Shown here piece after piece: positions 23,633 to 36,160 of a DNA stretch of 64,000 nucleotides. Below the pieces are notes generated by a model that did no database searches, was not told the origin of the DNA, and saw only the letters and a program-made list of their open reading frames with translations. Position numbers and translations under genes: made by a program. Each line of letters opens with the position of its first letter. The first letter of the stretch is position 1. The stretch comes from Piper betle (Eukaryota; Streptophyta; Magnoliopsida; Piperales; Piperaceae), in assembly GCA_033002965.1 (NCBI GenBank), contig JAURVB010000052.1, positions 1 to 64,000 of the forward strand, written 5' to 3'.

Positions 23633-26600
23633 TGTAATGACCCCAAAATGCATACTTAGGGATTTGATTGTGATTGAAGTCGTTGCTTACATGGCATGCA
23701 TAAACTTAACATATAAAGAATTAATACTAAAAGAAAAGCCGAATTGAACTAAAATTTATACAACCGTTACCATAATCTCTCATAGTATAAGCATATAGAT
23801 CAAAATCACAACTACAGCTATCCAACTAACTTGAGTTCATATACTTAACAATGTTTCTACTTTATTAGATGAAAACATAAAAGGAAAGCATCGACTCCAA
23901 GGTTGAGTATAGTCTCCATTCCTGCTCTAACACCAATGTACCTACTAACCTGTAAATATCTCAGTCAATACAAGCTATTTTAGTACTGACATGCCAAACA
24001 ATACTAACATACAAACAAGCATAAACATGAAAACTGAAACTGAAATTAAAGTGGAACATAACTTAACTGAACGTTTTACTTTCTCGCTCTGAACATAAGT
24101 TAACTAAACATGTAACTTGCTTACTTGTTATTCATTGAATATAATTAGGTATCCTCATGAGAACAATGTTCAACTACCTAAATTCCATGAGCTGCCTAAT
24201 TTTAGCACCTTGGGTAGCTAGCCCTTAGTACTGGTAAAATTAGTTTGGTGTTTTAGTCTTATTTATTTGGAAGACTTATTCTATGATTCAGCATGGTCTC
24301 ATAATTATGTTTTCTTCACGTGAAGTTTGTAGACAATACTCAACTCTGGAGGGAATCGGTGCCCTGAGAGTCTCTCAACATGAAATACACAAGTGATCAC
24401 ACGTGTTGTCCTTGATAGTAGCTTGATACGAGCAGCCCTTGCCTAAGGGGTGTGCTCTGCAAGTTGCGTGATATAACGTCTTCTGTATGGTATGATAAAA
24501 TTGCCTAGACAACCTCAAGAGGTATCTAGAACTTGATAAGTAATACTTATTACTGATAATTGATCTTGATTACTTGGATCTTATTTAACCTCCTTATGAA
24601 AACTAGATCTAATTACTGAATTTGTCTTGTCATGAATTTGCTCAATTAAGTCTTAATTTCTTCATTAAGCTAATTTAGTAAGTGTGATTTATGATAATCT
24701 ACCACATAAGATATTGAACATGAAAATATATATCATCATATACTAAAATCATGGATCTATGCTATGGGAGTTGTTACTAATGCTGCTTCTCTCTCCTAGC
24801 TCGTAGCTCAGCACGACAATCTACTAGTCTAAGTACCAATATATCTATATTAATATTCAGAACAAATCTAACTATAATACATTGATAACATGACTTGTCT
24901 AATGTGCAATACATCGATAAGCATCTATCATGAACATATAATAAGTATTGATGCAAAAGATATTAATTAATTAAAATTCTACTTAAATCTTAGTCAAGTA
25001 TAGTAATGATTTTCTAAGGATTAATTTAAATATTTTAATTATGTAAGAATTATGTTCTTACACCACTCAATTATATACACTCAATTGATGGTACATCAAA
25101 CATAGTTTGACAGACTCTCAAAAATATCCAATTAACATTAGATTAATTGATTAGTTCTATTTTAAATTAATCAAGTTTGGACGAGACAACATCTTTCCTG
25201 ACAAAGAAATCTTAAAAGCTCGATCTTCATTATTTTAATGAATAAATTGATACCATAACATGTATCTATCATAATCATATTGTCTTTTCATCAAAACAAC
25301 ACCAAAATCAAAACTTATAAGGATCTAAATAAACCATGAAATTATGTTGCAAAAACTCATGCTTAATTTCCAAAAATTCGATTTGGTGAAATATAATCTA
25401 ATTGAATTAAATCCATTGCATATGATATTTATCATCTACTCCGACCATTAAAGATCAAAACACTAAACATCAAATCAAAACAACAACTCGCGATATGCAA
25501 TGACATGGTAAATTAATTAGACTAGATTTATTCGTAACCTTGATCTAGGATTTGATAGTAAATCCTATTTCCAACTATGTCGTTGCCGTCAATCTTCTTC
25601 AAGAAAATCTCCCAAGGGATGATTGATGATGGAGAAGAGAGAAAGGTGGTGCTCAATAACGTTTTGAGAATTAAGAGAAGAGTTATTTATATTTATAAGC
25701 GCAACTTTCTCATAATACCAAGTGTGCCCTTATTTCTCGTACATAGTCTATAATTGTGGGCTTCTTAGATGAGCATGCTTATATAAGTTGTCTGCAAGAA
25801 AACTACCCTTGTTCGCAACCTAAACATGATAACTGTTTAATTCCTAGACAACTATTAATCGAGACTCCATTACCCAAAACCTCAGGCCTTCAAAGCATTA
25901 ATTGGACCACTCATCTAACTGATTAACTCTGCATCCATATTGTTGCTCACATTGTTCATAACTTGTCCATTGCATACTTCGCTTAATTAAATGTACTTTA
26001 ACCTCTTAAAAGTACGAATAAATTGATTATGATTTGTTGAAATCTGAAACGTATTTTATAACGACATGGCCCAAAGTACAAATTAATGGGCTAAATCATC
26101 TCTTTAAAAGTGGTTAGCTAAGTTGAAGATCTATAGTCTATTTTCACTTATAAACAAGATCTTTCCCCAATAGATATTAAATGTAGGACTAAGTTGATGG
26201 ATCTCACAATCCACCTACCTTAAGAAATTTCATCCACGAAATTCTTACACTTAGCTCATTGCTAGCCTTAGCCCACAACCTTCTTTGGCCCCAGCCCACC
26301 ATGTAATACAGAACTAAGAGGCTCTAATACTGTTTGTACTGACCCGACCCAAAGTACAATATAATAGGCTAAGTCATCTCTTCAAAAGTGGTTAATTGAA
26401 GTTAAAGATTTATAGTCTATTCCCATTTATAAAGATGATCTTACCCCAATAGGTATTAGATGTGAGACTAAGTTGAGGGATCTCACAATCCACCAACGTT
26501 AGGAAATTTTGTCCCTAAATTTCCTACATTTGGCCTATTGCTAGCCCCAGCCCATGACCTTCTTTGCCTTATAATCATAAAACTACATTGAATGATTACA

Positions 26601-26788
26601 TTTACCAATGTGTCATGTAATGAATAATACATTGATGAATGTACCATGTATTGAATTATTCTATGGATTTTTTCTAATATAATCACGTTGTAATGCTTAA
26701 TACAAAAGAAAAAATAAATTGTGAAAAACCTGATGTGAATTGATATCTTTGAAGGAAAATATTATTATTAAATATTCACTTGACTACA
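23633..26788 (-). repeat. 3' LTR of element E, with nested TRIM, truncated start
   Basis: Its left end TGTAATGACCC (LTR 3' end on the minus strand) matches 30803 onward. Without the TRIM it is about 2.64 kb against 2.69 kb for the 5' LTR. The missing bases are at the LTR start, next to pol. A minus-strand TATA-like sequence lies near 25700. Confidence 0.85.
26057..26570 (-). mobile_element. Diverged TRIM element, minus strand
   Basis: Two LTRs (26057-26208, 26335-26487; 152-153 bp) with a short interior, followed by a partial second interior to about 26570. It shares CCAAAGTACA..TAAT..GGGCTAA and GGATCTCACA with the other TRIMs but has many substitutions, so it is older. Its right end is inside an interior rather than an LTR, so the array is truncated. 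No clear target duplication was seen. Confidence 0.85.
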
Positions 26789-26811
26789 AGCTTTCACCAT
26801 CAGAATGGTTT

Positions 26812-27078
26812 TCAAACGGAGAACTCTTTCTCCTTATGATCAAGAATCTTCAAGGGATTCTCACTATGAGACATGTCCACTTGAAACTCTATCTCGTCAT
26901 AATTGATAGCATGAGATTTGTTAGGCTTGTATTGTTTAAACTGGGAAACATGAAACACATTTTGAGATAATATAATAATATAAGGTTCTAGGGCAAAGCA
27001 AACTAGGAAGTCACTTCTACTACCCTCATTAGGGGAACTTAACTTCCTTGATTTACCAAATCTCATGACACATTTCAT
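26812..27078 (-). pseudogene. Integrase C-terminus and chromodomain remnant of element E
   Basis: An open stretch of 88 codons contains MRFGKSRKLS, NVFHVSQFKQY and LKILDHKEKE, the conserved C-terminal region of Ty3/gypsy integrase leading into the chromodomain. It stops short of the usual LVKVLW segment because the LTR junction follows at once. Confidence 0.85.
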
Positions 27079-28985
27079 TGGAGAAATGTATCAACTTTGA
27101 ATCTACATAGGCCTTCTCCCTATCTTGAGCTTCCTTTATCCTCTTCCGTATTAACTCCACCCATTTGGCTTATGTCTCAATCAATTCTTGACCAATTAAG
27201 ACCGGATCCTTTGAATCCAACTAACAAGATGACAATCTACATGGCCTCCCATAAAGAGCTTCAAATGATACCATACTAATAGTTGACTGATAACTAATGT
27301 TACATGCAAACTCTCCTAATGGTAAGTGGTCCTCCCAACTACCTTACCAATATAGAACAAATGACCTCAACATTTTTTCTAATACTTGAATCGTCCTTTT
27401 TGACTGTCCATCGATCTAAGGACAAAAATCCGCACTAAGCTTTAACTATGCCCCCCTCTCTCTCCTTTTGGAAACCCCTTTTATAACTTTGACGTGAATC
27501 TAGCATCTCTGTCCAACACAATTGTTAGAGGAACTCCATGGTATCTTACCATGTTATCCCTAAATAATTGTATCATCATATCCATAGACATGGTCATTCG
27601 TACTAGTATGAAAATCACACAATTGGTACGTCTGTCGATAACTACCCAATTGCATCATGCTTCTTCTTTGAGCTTGGCAGTCCAACTACGAAATCATATG
27701 TTATATTATCCCACTTCTACATCAAGTGTCAAGTGGTTGCAACTTTCCTCCTTGCCTTTGATGTTTGAACTTCACTTGATGACGAGTCAAACGCTTTGAG
27801 TCAAAATCCTTCTCATCATTCTTCATTCCTTTACACTAATACATCCTGATCATATCCTTGTACATCTTGCTCACTCTTGGACAAATAGTATACTTGGTAT
27901 AATGGGCTTCGTATAAAACTTCCTATTGTAATTCTTAAATATTTGGTACACATAATCTTATATTTTGATGGATCACCTCATTATCATCTTTTAAAACTAA
28001 AGCCTTCGATATGAGGAACCTTGTAGCCACATGTCACTAGATTGGACTGATTTCACTTTCTATACAAGGTCATTAAAGATGTTCAAATTAGCTATAAGAG
28101 ACTTAATATGGCATTCCGGCCTCACCTTGATGATGTATTGCATCATATTCCATCTTAGTACCATCTTATTCCTTAATTCAGCCCTCGGGTATCTACCAAG
28201 AGCATTTGTAACTACATTCTCCTTACCTGCATGCTAGGTAATAGTGAAATCATAGTCCTTGATATGCTCTTACGACCTTTTTCAAATATTTCTATGAGAA
28301 AATTAAATATTTGAGACTCTAGTGATATGTAAATACTTCAACACTTCAAACTTAGCTCATACAAATAATGCCTCCATATCTTCAAAGCAAAAAACACCGC
28401 TTTAACTTCAAGATCATGGCTTGGATATTTGTACTAATGCACCTTCAACTGTCATGAAGCATATGTGACGGTCTTTTCATTTTACATTTACACAACTCCA
28501 TGCCTCAAATTAGAAGCATTTTTGCAAGTCACAAACCCTTCTATAACCTTAGATAGAGTCAACACTAGAGCTATTGTGAGACATTTCTTCAAAATCATGA
28601 AACTACTACCTTGCGTCTCACTCGAACTTCTTGTCATTCTTTGTCAAATCTGTGAGTGGAGTAGCTATCATAGAGAAATCCTTGATGAATCTCCTATAAT
28701 GTCCAGCTAATCCTAGAAAACTCCTCATCTCTGTGACCATCTTCAACTACTTCACTCAGTAACTGCCTCTATCTTGGTTGGATCTACTGATACTCCCTCC
28801 TATGAAATGATGTGCCTAAGAAATGAAACTTCTTTCATCACAAATTCACATTTATTCCTCTTTGTGTAAAAATTATTCTTGCTAACCACCTCCAATGTCA
28901 TCCTTAAGTGCCTCTCAAGATCTTCCTCGTTGTCAGAGTAGATTAAGATCATCTAAATGCTTATGGAACACCCTATTCTTAAGAA
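27079..28985 (-). pseudogene. Decayed integrase, RNase H and late reverse transcriptase of element E
   Basis: On the minus strand short motifs of integrase can be read across many frameshifts, for example EFAYN-like and EALYGRPCR-like stretches near 27240-27340 and a WVVVDR-like region near 27600. The rest is too decayed for clear domain limits. Plus-strand open frames here are antisense by-products. Confidence 0.6.
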
Positions 28986-29449
28986 TCATAAAAGTTGAAG
29001 AGTATTGTTTAAACCAAATACCATAACCAAAAACTCATAATGTCCATGGTGGGTCCTAAGGGCACTCTTTGGAATATCACCCTCCCTAATCTGCAACCAA
29101 TGACATTTAGATCTAAGGTCAATCTTAGAAAATACACATGTAGATTTTAATTGATCGGACAGGTCATCTATCCTAGGCAATGAGTACTTATTCTTGATGG
29201 TAAATTGCTTCAAGATCTGATAATTCACACATAATCGTAACAAACCATCCTTCTTCTTGATAAAAAAAATGGTGCTTCCCATGGAGAAACACTTGGTCTA
29301 ATGAATCCTTTGTCAAACAATTGCTTCAGGTCCTTTAACTTATTCAATTTTGTTGGCATCATTCTGTAAGGTTCCTTTAAAATTTGTGTTGTGCTTGGTT
29401 GAAGGTCAATTGCAAATTCCAAATGTACCTTTAGTGGTAACCTTGGCAA
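28986..29449 (-). pseudogene. Reverse transcriptase remnant of element E
   Basis: Two overlapping frames give AIDLQPSTTQILKEPYRM, then [13 protein letters not shown], then [16 protein letters not shown] and [13 protein letters not shown], then [24 protein letters not shown]: the N-terminal half of a Ty3/gypsy reverse transcriptase, in order. A frameshift lies near 29240. The polymerase Asp-Asp motif should lie further along and was not found intact. Confidence 0.88.
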
Positions 29450-29744
29450 ATCTTATAGAAATATGTCAAGAAACTCCATAACTACTATCTCATTTGCAGG
29501 CTCGCTACTCACTACTACTAACCCCATCATCTAGTACAATAGTTGCTAGAAAGCCCTAAAACCCCTTATTGTGGTACTTTGTCACCTACAAATAAGAGAT
29601 AATACATGTACTATTGTCAGCTCACACTCCTTGAAAAAAGTAACATCTTCTTCTTCCCTTGTTGAGTGTAGACTTTTTATCCTTACACACTATCACACTA
29701 TGATTCTTTTCTATCCAATCAATTTACAAGATAATATCTATCCC

Positions 29745-30640
29745 TTAGATGATACAACACAAGTTCCAAACTAATAGGACACTTTGCATCGATAGAAGAA
29801 AAGATTCTACCTCTTGATTTGCTAACATCTCTTCACGACTAGGGATCTTAACTAGTAATGGAATCTCTAAAGGTTTCATTTTAATCTTCAACTTTCTTAC
29901 TGAGGAGTGTGATATAAAAGAATATGTGCATCTAGAATAAAAAAGCATCATTGTAGAATCATCACAAACTGTTATCATACAATGTACAAAGTTGTTACGT
30001 CTTGCATCCACAATAATAATTGTCCCAAGTTGAGCCTGGCCTGCATCGTTCATTTTTGAGCAATCCCTCATGAAATGACTTATCTTACCGCAACTAAAGC
30101 ACTTATTGGTTTCCATGATACATTCACCTACATGCCTCATGTTGTAGTTATTGTAGACTAGATTATCACTATGTTGCTGTTATGGCCGCTGCTGTTTGTT
30201 GTTATTCTGCCTCCCACTATTATTGCTAACCTTGTTGTTGTTGTTTGGTCTCCTTTGCTCCTCTTTCTTGATAAAATTGTCCACCATGTGCTGTGGTGGC
30301 TGCACTTGCTGCTGTACAGGTTGCTGAACTTGTTGTGGACTCAGCTTCTGACCTAGCTTTGAGATTGGTTGTTGCACCACTGGTGGTAGTGGTACATTCT
30401 TACCCTAGCCTTGTCCAGCCCCTCAAAGTTCATTCCATCAATACCTCCGTTAACAAGATTAGTTGCTTTGTTTACATTTGCATTTCCTTGTTGAGCTGCT
30501 TTGAACACCAGCAACATTTGTTGCATCTGGTTCACAGTCTTGTTAATTTGGTTCACATATTGCTAAAGGGAGTTCAGTTGTTGTCGTTGCTAATTCAACC
30601 TCACGTTCCCCTGATTTGGTGGTCTTCCTTCCATCTTGCA
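29745..30640 (-). pseudogene. Gag and protease remnant of element E
   Basis: On the minus strand a Gln-rich gag C-terminal part (30556-30180, QQPVQQQVQPPQ) leads to a zinc knuckle, CFSCGKISHFMRDC (near 30100), with all four metal ligands. A protease-like stretch follows, where the usual active-site DSGATHSFIS reads YSRCTYSFIS, so the catalytic Asp is lost. Stops separate the pieces. Confidence 0.85.
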
Positions 30641-30787
30641 TATGCTAAAAGGGAAAACCTAAACATTGATTCTATTTGGTTTACTCATTGCAACTATTAA
30701 TCTATCTTTAGGAATGGTGAACTCAAATAGACAACTTTCAACAAGGTAAGATTTATATGTTATACTTAGTCAATAATGGTATGCCTT

Positions 30788-30799
30788 GCTCTGATACCA
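30788..30799 (-). promoter_or_regulatory. Primer-binding site of element E
   Basis: The minus strand reads TGGTATCAGAGC, an initiator-Met tRNA type, three bases from the LTR end. Confidence 0.9.
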
Positions 30800-30802
30800 A
30801 GT

Positions 30803-33489
30803 TGTAATGACCCTAACATGCATACATAGCGATTTGATTGTGACCAAAGAAGTTACATACATAGCATGCACAAACATAACATATAAAGGATTAATAACAA
30901 AAGCAACACAGAATTGAACTAAAATTTATTGGACCATTACAATAATCTCTGACAGGATAAGCATATAAATCAAAATCATAACTGCAAATATCCAACTAAC
31001 TTGAGTTCATATACTCAGCAATGTTTCTAGTTTATTAAATGAAAACATAAAAAGGAAAGCATCAACTCCTAGGCTGATTTTGATCTCCATTCCAACTTTA
31101 ACACCAATGCACCTACTAAACTACACCCTCAAAGGTGAGAGCTAAAATGTCCCAGTTAGTACAAGCCATTTTAGTACTAACAAACTAAAAAGGATTAACA
31201 TACAAACATGAACATAAACATGAAAACTGAAACTGATCAGAACTTAAATGAATATTTTACTTGCTTTGAACAAAACTTAACTGAACATGTCACTTGCTTA
31301 CTTGTTATTCATTGAATATAATTACTAATCTTCATGAGAACTATATTCAACTACCTAAAGTCTATGAACTACTTAATTTTAGCACCTTGGGTAGCTTGCC
31401 CTTAGCACTATTAAAATTAGTCTGGTGTTTTAGTCTGATTATCTAGGAGACTTATTATGTGATTCAGCATGGTCTCATAATTATGTTTTATTTAGGTGAA
31501 GTTTGGAATCAGTATTCAACTCCAGAGAGCACTAGTGCCCCAAGAGTCATTCAACATGAAATACATAAGTGATCACAAGTGTCGTCCTCAACAGTTTCTT
31601 GATACGAGTGACCCTTACCTAAGGGGCATGCTCTGCAAGTTACCTGATATAATGTCTGCTAGATGGTCTGATAAAATTACCTAGACAACCTCACGAGGTG
31701 CACAGAACATGATAATTGATCCTGATTACTAATAACTGGTCTTAATTACTGGGATCTTAGTTAACTTCCTCAAGAAAACTAGATCTAATTACTAAACTTG
31801 TCTTTCCATGAATTTACTCAAATAAGTCTTAATTTCTTTATTAAGCTAATTTAGTAAGTCAGAATTAGGATAATCTATTACTTAACATATTGAACATGTA
31901 AATATATCAACATATATTAAAATCATGGATCTATGCTATGGGACTTGTTACTACTACCGCCTCGCTCTCCTAGTTGGTAGCTCAGCATCAAACAATCTAT
32001 TTGTCTAAATAGTAATATATCTATATTATTATTTATAACTCTAACTATAATTCATGGATAACATGGCATGTCTAATGGGTAATACATCAATAAGCATTCA
32101 TCAGAAACATATAATACGTATTGCTGCAAAAGAAATTTATTAATTAAAACTAAATTTAAATCTTTGTCAAGAATATTAGGTATTATCTAAGTATTAATTT
32201 AAATATTATGGTCATTTAAGAATTATGTTCTTACACCACTCAGTTGTGTGCACCCAATTGAGGTATGTCTAACATAGTTTCATAGACTCTAAAAAATACC
32301 AATTAACCTTAGATTAATTGATTAGTTTTATTCTTAATTAATCAAGTATAGACAAGACAACTTCTTTCCTGACAAACAAGCAAAAGTAATCATAAAAAAT
32401 TGATCTTCATTCTTTTAATCATGCTTAAATTGATATCATAACATATATCTATCATAAGGATATTGATTTTCATTGAAACAACACAAAAATCAAAGCTTAT
32501 AAGGATCTAAATAAACCATGAAATTATTTTACAAAAACTCATGTTTAATTTCCAAAAATTTGATTTGACGAAATATGTGATCTAATGACATCCATTGGAT
32601 ATGAAATTCATAATCTACTCCGATCATTAAAGATTAAAACACTAAACATCAAATCAAAGCAACAACTCATGTGATATGCAATGTCATGATAAATTAATTA
32701 GACTAGATTCATTCCCAACCTTGATCTAAGATTTGATAGTAAATCCTATCGCCAACTATGCCGTCATTGTTAATCTTCTTCAAAAAATGTTTCCCCAAGT
32801 ATGATCAATGATGGAGAAGATATAAAAGAGGCTCTAATAAGGTTTTGAGAATTCGGAGAAGAGTTGGTTATATTTATAAGTACAACTTTCTAATAATACC
32901 AAGTGTGCCCTTATTTCTCCTACATGGTCTATAATTTTAGACTTCTGAGACTAACACATTTGTATAAGTTGTTTGCAAGCAAACTACCCCTGTTTGCAAC
33001 CTAAATGTGACTACTGTTTAATTCCTGAACAACTATTAATTGAGAATCCATTATCCTGAACCTCTTACCTTCAAGCATTAATCGGACCACTGGTCCAACC
33101 AATTAACACTACATCCATATTATTGTCCACATTATTTATAAGCTGTCCATTTGACACCTTAATTAAACATACCTTTGACCTCTTAAAAGTACGAATAAAT
33201 TGTTTACAATACGCTAAAATATATAGCGCACTAAGAAGTTGCATTAAAATTACATTGAATGAATGCATTTATCAATGTGCCATGTAATGAATGATTAAAT
33301 TTATCAATGTACCATGCATTGATTTATTCCATGAATTTTTTTCTAATGTAATTAATTTGTCATACTTAATTTAAAATAAAAATAAACTGAAAACAAACCG
33401 GACATGAATTAATATCTTTGAGGGAAAATATTATTAGAAAATATTCACTCAGGCAAAAGAAAGTAGTAAAATATTTTATAAATATTAAA
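30803..33489 (-). repeat. 5' LTR of element E
   Basis: 2687 bp, matching 23633-26788 over most of its length. Its outer end (AATATTAAA) lacks a canonical TG start on the minus strand, but the TTCCC target duplication fixes the boundary. Confidence 0.82.
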
Positions 33490-36155
33490 TTCCCCACCTA
33501 CTCCTCTGCTCACTACCACCCACCTCCTTGCCTCGGGACCCCACCGACCGCAACGCCGCTGACTACCACCTTGGTTGACCTCCCGTAGCCCCAGCTAGAT
33601 CCCCATCCTCCTACCTTCCTCCCACTTCCCTCCTTCTCCACTACTTCATCTCCCTCCTGGCAATCGGAGCTTCCACCTGCTCGCTGGCAGTCGCCAACCG
33701 CTACCATGGTCTCCTCCATGGGTCTTTACCTATCCACTGTTCCCCTTCCCATTTCATATTATTATCATTTTGCATAACATTATAATTACATTATATTATT
33801 AGGTTTGTTTTGTGATGATTTTAGAAATTGTTGAGTATTCACCTATAGTCATTATTCATGATTTGGAGCTTTATGTTAATTTTCGAATTGAGTGACTTAA
33901 TTATCTACTAATTGTGGTGTTAATTTATAATGGGGATGAATGTGAAATGGTTCATCTAGGATTAAAAATGCGTGCATTAGTGATTATTTATGATTCTAAG
34001 TTTTTGATTATGGAATTAAGCATGTTAATGGGGATGGTAATTTTTTTAGATTAAGTTTGATACACAAATTAATAGCTGTGATGATTAGAATTAGAAATTG
34101 AACATGTATTTGAGTATTAATGATTTACATCTTCCATGTTTCCGACTGTGTAAATTATTGAACTGTTGAAATGTCATTTGCAATCCAATAGTAAGATTTT
34201 CATGTTATTTGTTCTCAAGTGTTGATTTATGATATATGACTATTAATAGTTTCACTCTCTCCATAGCCAAATGGTTGGTAATTATCAATATTATATTGTC
34301 AAGTTATTCATTTTTCTAACAATTGTGGTTGGGTAACAAATTATGTCACTTATGCTAAATCAAATTATCACACATGAGATTGATTCTTGGTGAGTTATAT
34401 TTGCCTATCCATGTTTTAGTCATTAATTATATCACTAGATGCTTATTCACGGGTAACCATGTTTCATGTAAAATTGCTTAACCGGTTTTTGAACAATGTC
34501 ACTATTTATATCATTATTGTACCCATTTCACCTGTTGTCATGTCCCTTGTCTTGCTTTTGTGTTTTGTGTGACCACGTTCATTCATAACATTTATTCATT
34601 AAATAGATACCATGGATGTTAGTGTGCAGTTTTGTTGTGTAGGTTCGGTGTAGGCGTTCGCTGTTTAGGGGCGAGACCCACTTGGAGCTTATACTAGGTC
34701 CATTAGGACTCGCTTCTCAGATTTATCGCTCTACTTGATCAATATTTTGATTTACACATCGCAAGACATATAAAGTGGCTGTTTTATCCGATTCCATTTA
34801 ACATGGGCCATTTAAATGTATCGTTCTTCTACGATTAAATCCCTCATGTTGTTTCAGAAACTAACCTCCACCTCAAGTTGCTTTCAGGCCCATTTAGATA
34901 ATCCCCTTCCCAACCTGATGAATATAATTTTGTTGGTTTTTTGTGAGATGAGAGTTGGAGAAACTGGCATGCACATACCATGAGAGGGTGCATGTATAAG
35001 TCATGGTGAGCTTTGGATTGGTGAGAGTTGTTCCATTCCCAAGGGATCTGATAACTCTCGTCTTGAGCTTCCTCACTCTGAAAGAGGTGTGAAGTATATG
35101 GGTACTGTTGTGTACAGCGCATGTCTAGACTAGTCGTATCAATAGGTAGTGAAAGCGATTGCCTAAGAGTAATCAACCTTTGTGCTCTTGACCAGGAAAA
35201 ATATGAAGGTTTGTATAGAGTATAGGATATTAGTTTTCCCAAGAGTGGGACTATTACGATATTGTGGAGAGAGACATTACTGAGAGTGGCAAAGCAGCAG
35301 TCAATTTGGGATTCTATCTAGTCGTAGCTTAATGGCTCCTTAGTAGTTGCCCTTTTGAGCTTTCAGTTGAAGTCATATGATTGTTTGCTTTTCATGCGAG
35401 TTATCTCCCATTTACTAGTTTGATATTTCGTTATTTTTTGGCCAGTGACACCCATTACTGACGCGCTTCAATTATTTATGTAGGCGAGGATCAAGAGTGG
35501 GTAATGTCGGCCTTGGCTGAAGAGCAGTGACTTCAATTTTCACACACATGCCTAGGGTTGTGTTGCTCTCATTATTTTTGTGGTGTGTTTGATAGAGATG
35601 TATCTTTTTGTGATGTATTTTGTATCATGGTTGTGATGATATCATCTACTTTAGTTACCAGACTTATAGTATGATGTTCTTGCTTTTGATCCGAAGATGT
35701 TTAAGATATTTTGAGACTAGTTTAGTAGTTATGATGGAAGTGATCAGCAAATGGGTTGAGACCTCCAACTTATTACTCATATTTTACACTTTATGGTCTT
35801 ATTGTGATGTGAAAACTTTTATTGTTTGTTATTATATGATATTTGGTTAGCCTTTAATTACACTTTTAGAGGAGATTCTGTCTGTTTCATTCTACGATTT
35901 TTATGGATTTTGATGTTATTTTATTATTGTGGTGTGTCTCACTGACAAGTCATTCATGTAGTACCCTGTTAGGGTGTGCATCTCATTTGTGCATTGGTAC
36001 GCATTAGTGGTGTTTCTTCATCTTGAGACGCTGAGAGGGTTTATATATTTTCTGCTTTGGTTTGGGTTGACTAATCTAATCAAAGTAAGGCTTAGTTTGA
36101 TCCACCGTAATAGTTCTAATCTAGTTTGAAAGTGAACTTGATTTGGGGTGTTACA
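33490..36155 (+). repeat. 3' part of the D-type solo LTR
   Basis: Right half of the LTR starting at 23246. A C-rich leader-like block (33491-33730) is followed by an AT-rich body, the palindromic CAGTGACACCCATTACTG near 35442, and the end GGGGTGTTACA. No coding signal. Confidence 0.82.
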
Positions 36156-36160
36156 TCTCA

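Larger units (their letters stand above)
23633..33489 (-). mobile_element. Chromovirus-like Ty3/gypsy element E, minus strand
   Basis: On the minus strand the order is 5' LTR (33489-30803), primer site, gag zinc knuckle, degenerate protease, reverse transcriptase, decayed integrase, chromodomain region and 3' LTR (26788-23633). The target duplication TTCCC lies at 23628-23632 and 33490-33494. All proteins are broken. The 3' LTR begins abruptly against pol: the end of the chromodomain, the polypurine tract and roughly 45 bp of LTR are deleted. A diverged TRIM sits in the 3' LTR. Confidence 0.85.
23246..36155 (+). mobile_element. Solo LTR of element-D type, split by element E
   Basis: Starts TGCAAACCC at 23246 and ends GGGGTGTTACA at 36155. 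The perfect target duplication TCTCA is at 23241-23245 and 36156-36160. Removing element E (23633-33489) and its duplication leaves about 3.05 kb of LTR with no coding region. The terminal GGGGTGTTACA and the block around 35441 (CAGTGACACCCATTACTG) match D-type LTRs. Confidence 0.85.

Noticed and set aside
27097..28710. Plus-strand open frames of 60-101 codons
   Set aside because: They are antisense to the decayed minus-strand pol of element E, which has ordered integrase and reverse transcriptase motifs.
33441..33457. Alternative outer end of element E's 5' LTR at about 33457
   Set aside because: It matches where the truncated 3' LTR stops, but no target duplication fits. TTCCC at 33490-33494 matches the left flank instead.
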